Assembly: GCA_002791255.1 (NCBI GenBank) | Contig: PFWS01000053.1 | Coordinates: 1,232-11,859, forward strand | DNA: 10,628 bases | Direction of reading: 5' to 3' | DNA from: Candidatus Uhrbacteria bacterium CG_4_9_14_3_um_filter_36_7 | GTDB lineage: Bacteria > Patescibacteriota > Patescibacteriia > UBA9934 > GWF2-40-263 | In this document: piece by piece, positions 7,588 to 10,628 of the stretch | How the letters are laid out: each line of letters opens with the position of its first letter | Numbering within the stretch: the first letter of the stretch is position 1 | Program-made: the position numbers and the translations under genes | The notes under the pieces: generated by a model | The model's input: the letters and a program-made list of their open reading frames with translations, nothing else | The model's database searches: none | Told to the model about the DNA's origin: nothing

Positions 7588-9635
7588 ACCTTTTTTTCTT
7601 CTGATGATTTTAAGAAAGGAGCATATAAAAAGACTTTTTTACGCAAAAACGGTATAAACTGTGAAGTAATAAGATAAACTCGAGTTACTGAAATTGCAGT
7701 AAACATACTTAATAGAACCCCAATCGAAAGAGTAAGAGCAAAGCCCTTAATAAAACTAGAGCTAAATCCATACAAAACAAGTGCCGCAATAAGAGTTGTA
7801 ATATTTCCATCTCGAATGGCGCTCCAAGCACGACGAAATCCTTCATCCATAGAAGAACGAAGATCACGACCAGAACGCAATTCTTCTTTCATACGTTCGA
7901 AAATAAGTACGTTTGCATCAACTGCCATACCAAGCGAAAGAACGAGTCCAGCAATCCCAGCAAGTGTCATAGTAACGCCAAAAAATTTATAAACCGAGAT
8001 ATTAAGAAGAACATACAAAATAAGTGCAAAAACCGCAATGATTCCAGAAAATCTATAGAATACAATCATGAAAATTCCAACTAAACTTAATCCAATCAAA
8101 GCAGCTTCAATACTTTTATCAAGAGATATTTTCCCAAGAGTCGGACCAATCGTCTGTTGTGATAAAAGATGAATGGGAACTGGCAAAGCTCCTGCATTAA
8201 GACGTTGGGCTAAAAGCTTCGCTTCTTCCAGGGTAAAATTTCCTTCAATAATTGCTTTTCCTCCATAAATCGCTTGATTAACTACAGGAATAGAAATAGG
8301 CTCTCCATCTAAAAAAATGGCTACATATTTTGAAACATTACGCTGTGTAATTTGAGCAAATAACTCAGATCCTTCTGAATCAAATTCAAGAGAAACATAA
8401 GGTGTTCCAGTATTTGGATTAAATTGTACAGACGAACGTTTCAGATGTTTTCCAGAAAGAGCAGTATTTTTCCACATACGACTTGGATCAACAGAAACAA
8501 AATCTTCCAATTGAGTTAGTGGAAGGCTTATTTGTGCAATTCGATATGCAGTTACTGGTTCTTCTGAAGATTTATAAATTAAATGATAACCAAAATCAGT
8601 TTCAACGACACTAGAAATTTCTCCTACGGGTGTGCGTAATGCCTCAAGTTCAAAAGCAACAACGGTTTGACCTGGATCAATTTTTCCAAGTGAACCGCCA
8701 GAGTTTTTTGTACCAATATCCGTTGAATATTGTGATACAAGATCAGCAAAATTTTCTGATGTTGCTTGTTCTTTTATTTTCTGAATTTGTGTAGAGGCTT
8801 CAATGGCTGGAATTGGATTTTCACAATTAGCTTTTCCTTCAAAACAAATTAATAAATGTGAAAGCTCCATCTGTTTTGAATCAACTGATTCAAGATACTT
8901 CAAAATATGAATACCGTTCTGATCTTCAATTGTACTGGAAGAAACTTGGCCAACCTTAAGTGATTGATCTAAAATATTTTTTACGTACGATCCATAAACA
9001 AAACTATTTTCAGTAGCAAGAAAAGCTTCTCCATTATATTGATTCATGAGCTCATCAAAATTTTCTCCTGCAAGAGCTTGTGCTAAAACATTGTTTGCGT
9101 TTTCTCGTTCAATTGCATTTTGTTCTTCAAGTTTAGCTTGATCTTCATCTGTTACATCTTCAGAAATATCTGTATTTTGTTCTTTAAATTCTAAAATAGG
9201 TGTTTCTCCAATTTGTTTAATTGCTTCATTAACATCCAGTACTCCGGCTAGCTCAACAATCAGTCGGTGTGTATCACCAGAGCTTGTGGTTTGAATTAAT
9301 GGTTCTGCCACTCCAAACGCATTAACTCTACGTTCAATCACATCTCGAACTCCATCTAAAGCTACAGAGCGTTCAGAAGCAGGAATTTGTGACATATCAG
9401 CTTCGTAAACAAGATGGGTTCCACCTTGTAAATCAAGACCGAGTCGAAAAGAAGTTTCTGGAATAGTAAAATTTATTTTTTGCCCAATAGTCTGATTCCA
9501 ATATGCAGGAAAATGAACCAAAGCAAGACCAATAGTTAAAACAAGAAAAAAAATGGAAAAAACAATCATTGGCCATTTTTTTCGTGCTTTTTGTTTTGAT
9601 TGATAGACGTTTTTCTTACGTTTCCAAGTTTGCAT
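7584..9635 (-). CDS. secD: SecD protein translocase subunit with inserted parvulin (PpiC-type) prolyl isomerase domain
   Basis: A 683-aa SecD. Membrane helix 1 is about residues 23-43. The first half of the extracytoplasmic P1 domain follows, with G-L-D-L-Q-G-G (66-72), E-R-R-V-N-A-F-G-V (101-109) and P-I-L-E-F (146-150). An insertion of about 240 residues (152-390) comes next. It holds a degenerate parvulin-like segment (about 173-250) and a well-formed parvulin (about 256-357), with S-H-L-L (H260), G-G-S-L-G (313-317), F328 and F-G-Y-H-L-I (H351). The SecD head resumes at S-G-K-H-L-K (394-399), then G-A-L-P-V-P-I (482-488), I-G-P-T-L-G (496-501), and five membrane helices (about 508-658) including the proton-path motif A-V-D-A-N-V-L-I-F-E (D573). 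Parvulins catalyse cis/trans isomerisation before proline and act as foldases, e.g. PrsA, PpiD and SurA. Here the domain would sit outside the membrane beside emerging substrates. It is coupled to secF by ATGA. No Shine-Dalgarno is present; the leader is pyrimidine-rich. Confidence 0.96.
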   Translation of the reverse strand: MQTWKRKKNVYQSKQKARKKWPMIVFSIFFLVLTIGLALVHFPAYWNQTIGQKINFTIPETSFRLGLDLQGGTHLVYEADMSQIPASERSVALDGVRDVIERRVNAFGVAEPLIQTTSSGDTHRLIVELAGVLDVNEAIKQIGETPILEFKEQNTDISEDVTDEDQAKLEEQNAIERENANNVLAQALAGENFDELMNQYNGEAFLATENSFVYGSYVKNILDQSLKVGQVSSSTIEDQNGIHILKYLESVDSKQMELSHLLICFEGKANCENPIPAIEASTQIQKIKEQATSENFADLVSQYSTDIGTKNSGGSLGKIDPGQTVVAFELEALRTPVGEISSVVETDFGYHLIYKSSEEPVTAYRIAQISLPLTQLEDFVSVDPSRMWKNTALSGKHLKRSSVQFNPNTGTPYVSLEFDSEGSELFAQITQRNVSKYVAIFLDGEPISIPVVNQAIYGGKAIIEGNFTLEEAKLLAQRLNAGALPVPIHLLSQQTIGPTLGKISLDKSIEAALIGLSLVGIFMIVFYRFSGIIAVFALILYVLLNISVYKFFGVTMTLAGIAGLVLSLGMAVDANVLIFERMKEELRSGRDLRSSMDEGFRRAWSAIRDGNITTLIAALVLYGFSSSFIKGFALTLSIGVLLSMFTAISVTRVYLITSQFIPFLRKKVFLYAPFLKSSEEKKV

Positions 9636-9660
9636 AGGATAAAAAAGGAGAATTGGGAAG

Positions 9661-9699
9661 TTAGAATAAAAAATAAAGAAGTAAGAATGCTTATTCTAA
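9661..9699. repeat. Inverted repeat TTAGAATAA / TTATTCTAA in the secD leader region
   Basis: A perfect 9-base inverted repeat, TTAGAATAA at 9661-9669 and TTATTCTAA at 9691-9699, with 21 bases between the arms. An alternative short hairpin AGAAT-gctt-ATTCT (9684-9697) uses the same right arm. The right arm overlaps the candidate secD -10 element, so it could be an operator or simply AT-rich coincidence. Confidence 0.35.
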
Positions 9700-9721
9700 A
9701 AAATTTATACTAAGAAAGCAA
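9693..9721 (-). promoter_or_regulatory. Candidate secDF promoter
   Basis: Minus-strand TTGCTT (9716-9721), then exactly 17 bases, then TAGAAT (9693-9698, five of six matches to TATAAT). It leaves a leader of roughly 50 bases before the secD ATG. The -35 is weak (TTG only), so this is a moderate prediction. TATAAA at 9704-9709 is an alternative -10 without a good -35. Confidence 0.4.
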
Positions 9722-9724
9722 TGC

Positions 9725-9753
9725 TTGGCAGTGGATGAAAAAAAGATTAAGAT
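9725..9753 (+). promoter_or_regulatory. Candidate promoter for the unknown 208-aa gene
   Basis: TTGGCA (9725-9730, five of six matches to TTGACA), a 17-base spacer, then TAAGAT (9748-9753, four of six). GATAAT (9751-9756) is a better -10 by itself, but its spacing of 20 is poor. Transcription would begin near 9760, just ahead of the hairpin and boxA-like element. Confidence 0.4.
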
Positions 9754-9767
9754 AATGTTTCTCAATG

Positions 9768-9812
9768 ACAAGGAGGACATTGGGTCCTTGTTCTTTAACT
9801 CTAACTGTTGGG
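9768..9812 (+). promoter_or_regulatory. Leader element: hairpin followed by boxA-like and boxC-like sequences
   Basis: ACAAGGA (9768-9774) pairs with TCCTTGT (9785-9791) across a 10-base loop. The left arm overlaps a full Shine-Dalgarno sequence AAGGAGG (9770-9776). The right arm runs into TGTTCTTTAACT (9789-9800), which matches 10 of 12 bases of the E. coli rrn boxA TGCTCTTTAACA. A few bases on is TGTTGGG (9806-9812), resembling boxC. Hairpin, boxA, boxC is the order in rRNA operon antitermination leaders bound by NusB/NusE. Here it precedes a protein gene. The match is seen; the function is inference. Confidence 0.4.
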
Positions 9813-9814
9813 AG
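9810..9814 (+). promoter_or_regulatory. Ribosome binding site GGGAG deciding the ATG start at 9823
   Basis: GGGAG lies 8 bases before ATG 9823. In-frame TTG (9808) and CTG (9805) codons upstream lack such a site, and the frame closes at TAA 9802-9804, so ATG 9823 is the preferred start. It is the only conventional Shine-Dalgarno spacing found ahead of a gene in this window. Confidence 0.7.
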
Positions 9815-9822
9815 TCTTTGTA

Positions 9823-10449
9823 ATGAAACAGACGTTATTTGAGATCCCTGTTGACGTTTGTGTTGAAATGACTGCTATTGATTTTCAAGTAATGCATGGT
9901 CCAAATAGTCACTTTGTAAGGATGAACCTTCTGCTTCGTGGATCAAAGAGAACAACTGTTGGTGGAAGGAAAAGAGTTTGTTTTGGTCATATGATCTATC
10001 TCTTTGATCAAAGACCTGAGACAGTTGAGATCGTGAAAGCTTATTCTCGTAGACGCAAAACTAAAGACGAGGTGATCGCCGCTATCAATAAGCCTGCAGT
10101 GGTCATGGTCAAAGAGACACGCACAGATAGAAATAGTGGTTTCAGTATTACTCTGACTGCCCTGAACGGCAGTCCTGTCTGTGGTCGTTTCTCTATTTTA
10201 AGTTTTTCTGAGCGCAATGATCAAACCCCGATAGTTCTGACCAATACAGCTTTGTTGACTCAAAGTTTGTATAGAAAAGAAAAAGGTGGATCTGGGCGAC
10301 AAGTTGCGCTACTTACTGTTACCTCATCAACAAGAGGTATCGGATTTATCACGACCGATCGACGATACAGAAGTCACCGCGGAGAGACTCGACAGATTCG
10401 CATTTTCAGAACCCATCAAAGCTCACCAGCCAATTTTGCCCGCCGTTAA
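9823..10449 (+). CDS. Uncharacterised basic protein (208 aa)
   Basis: I do not recognise this protein. From ATG 9823 it encodes 208 aa, rich in Arg, Lys, Ser and Thr, with no membrane helix or signal peptide. The sequence alternates hydrophobic and polar residues in likely beta strands, for example M-I-Y-L-F-D (57-62), A-V-V-M-V-K (92-97) and V-A-L-L-T-V (161-166). An Arg/Lys cluster lies at 76-81, and the C-terminal 30 residues are strongly Arg-rich, ending A-R-R. Cys occurs at 13, 53 and 120, not in metal-binding spacing. The gene is bounded by its own candidate promoter, a structured leader, a good ribosome site and a terminator 42 bases after the stop, so it is very likely real and monocistronic. 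Its 3' half is richer in G and C than the neighbouring genes: 45-48% in three 60-base lines counted by hand, against about 30-43% in two lines of secD. It might bind nucleic acid, judging only by charge. Confidence 0.75.
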   Translation: MKQTLFEIPVDVCVEMTAIDFQVMHGPNSHFVRMNLLLRGSKRTTVGGRKRVCFGHMIYLFDQRPETVEIVKAYSRRRKTKDEVIAAINKPAVVMVKETRTDRNSGFSITLTALNGSPVCGRFSILSFSERNDQTPIVLTNTALLTQSLYRKEKGGSGRQVALLTVTSSTRGIGFITTDRRYRSHRGETRQIRIFRTHQSSPANFARR

Positions 10450-10490
10450 TTCTACCTATTTTTCCAACTCCCAACACCCTTCTGATAATT

Positions 10491-10527
10491 CCCGCCAGAG
10501 TAAAACTCAGACGGGAGTTTTTTATTT
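10491..10527 (+). terminator. Rho-independent terminator of the 208-aa gene
   Basis: Stem CCCGCCAGAGT (10491-10501) pairs with ACTCAGACGGG (10505-10515) with two mismatches and an AAA loop, followed by AG and TTTTTTATTT. The position, 42 bases after the TAA, fits intrinsic termination of the upstream gene. Confidence 0.85.
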
Positions 10528-10561
10528 AAAATAAGCCAATATATACTTTAATTAAAATATA

Positions 10562-10579
10562 TGTCAAAAGTACTTGACA
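10562..10579. repeat. Inverted repeat TGTCAA-N6-TTGACA over the -35 element
   Basis: TGTCAA (10562-10567) and TTGACA (10574-10579) form a perfect 6-base dyad around AAGTAC. The right arm is the -35 hexamer of the adjacent promoter. The flanks are AT-rich and roughly symmetric. A repressor or activator operator is possible but unproven. Confidence 0.4.
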
Positions 10580-10602
10580 AATATATTTAAAAGTGTTATA
10601 GT
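10574..10602 (+). promoter_or_regulatory. Strong sigma-70 promoter for a gene beyond the right edge
   Basis: TTGACA (10574-10579, perfect), a 17-base spacer, TATAGT (10597-10602, five of six) preceded by the extended-element TGT. The expected start is about 10609. The final three bases of the window are ATG (10626-10628), a possible start of the downstream gene, though no ribosome site is clear and the reading frame is not visible. Confidence 0.8.
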
Positions 10603-10628
10603 ATATTTGTAACAAAATAAGACAGATG

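Noticed and set aside
10286..10534. 82-codon plus-strand frame overlapping the end of the 208-aa gene, considered as a frameshifted true C-terminus
   Set aside because: It runs through the whole terminator hairpin and T tract, whereas the main frame stops before the terminator with sensible spacing.

Overview
The window looks like a chromosome segment of a Candidate Phyla Radiation (Patescibacteria) bacterium. It is AT-rich and densely packed. Several protein families here are ones I associate with that group: the Cys-rich 'C-x-x-C-F-G' protein at the left edge, the membrane protein with a motif like N-T-E-E-L-A-T-I-Y-H-F-P-S, and VirD4/TraG-like ATPases beginning F-G-R-T-N-Y. This is recognition from memory; no search was run. 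I see no rRNA, tRNA, CRISPR array, transposase or phage gene.

Left block, minus strand, 6104 down to 1: a four-gene run with gaps of 24, 11 and 2 bases. In transcription order it encodes a membrane protein with a large soluble domain (577 aa), two tandem paralogous VirD4/TraG-type ATPases (654 and 481 aa), and a Cys-rich CPR protein cut by the window edge. The first gene has an extended -10 promoter so close to its ATG that the message would be nearly leaderless. This block reads as a DNA-pumping or type IV secretion-like module, but no relaxase, pilin or VirB4 lies in the window.

Middle, 6105-6691, plus strand: a divergent 128-base spacer, then a small protein (152 aa) resembling the host-attachment (Host_attach/AtsE-like) family. 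It converges on secF, and the two stop codons share the palindrome TTAA.

Centre-right, minus strand, 9635 down to 6688: secD and secF, coupled by an ATGA overlap. SecD is unusual. Between the first half of its P1 domain and the head region it carries about 240 extra residues, containing one well-formed parvulin (PpiC-type prolyl isomerase) domain and, before it, a probable degenerate second copy. That places a foldase on the outer face of the membrane, inside the translocase.

Right end, plus strand, 9636-10628: a leader with a hairpin that contains a full AAGGAGG, a boxA-like TGTTCTTTAACT and a boxC-like TGTTGGG. It precedes an unrecognised basic 208-aa protein, which ends in a clear Rho-independent terminator. 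The last 70 bases hold a near-consensus sigma-70 promoter whose -35 element lies in an inverted repeat; it drives a gene beyond the window. The most notable items are the SecD-parvulin fusion, the split membrane-protein/twin-ATPase module with a remnant linker, and the rrn-like leader.
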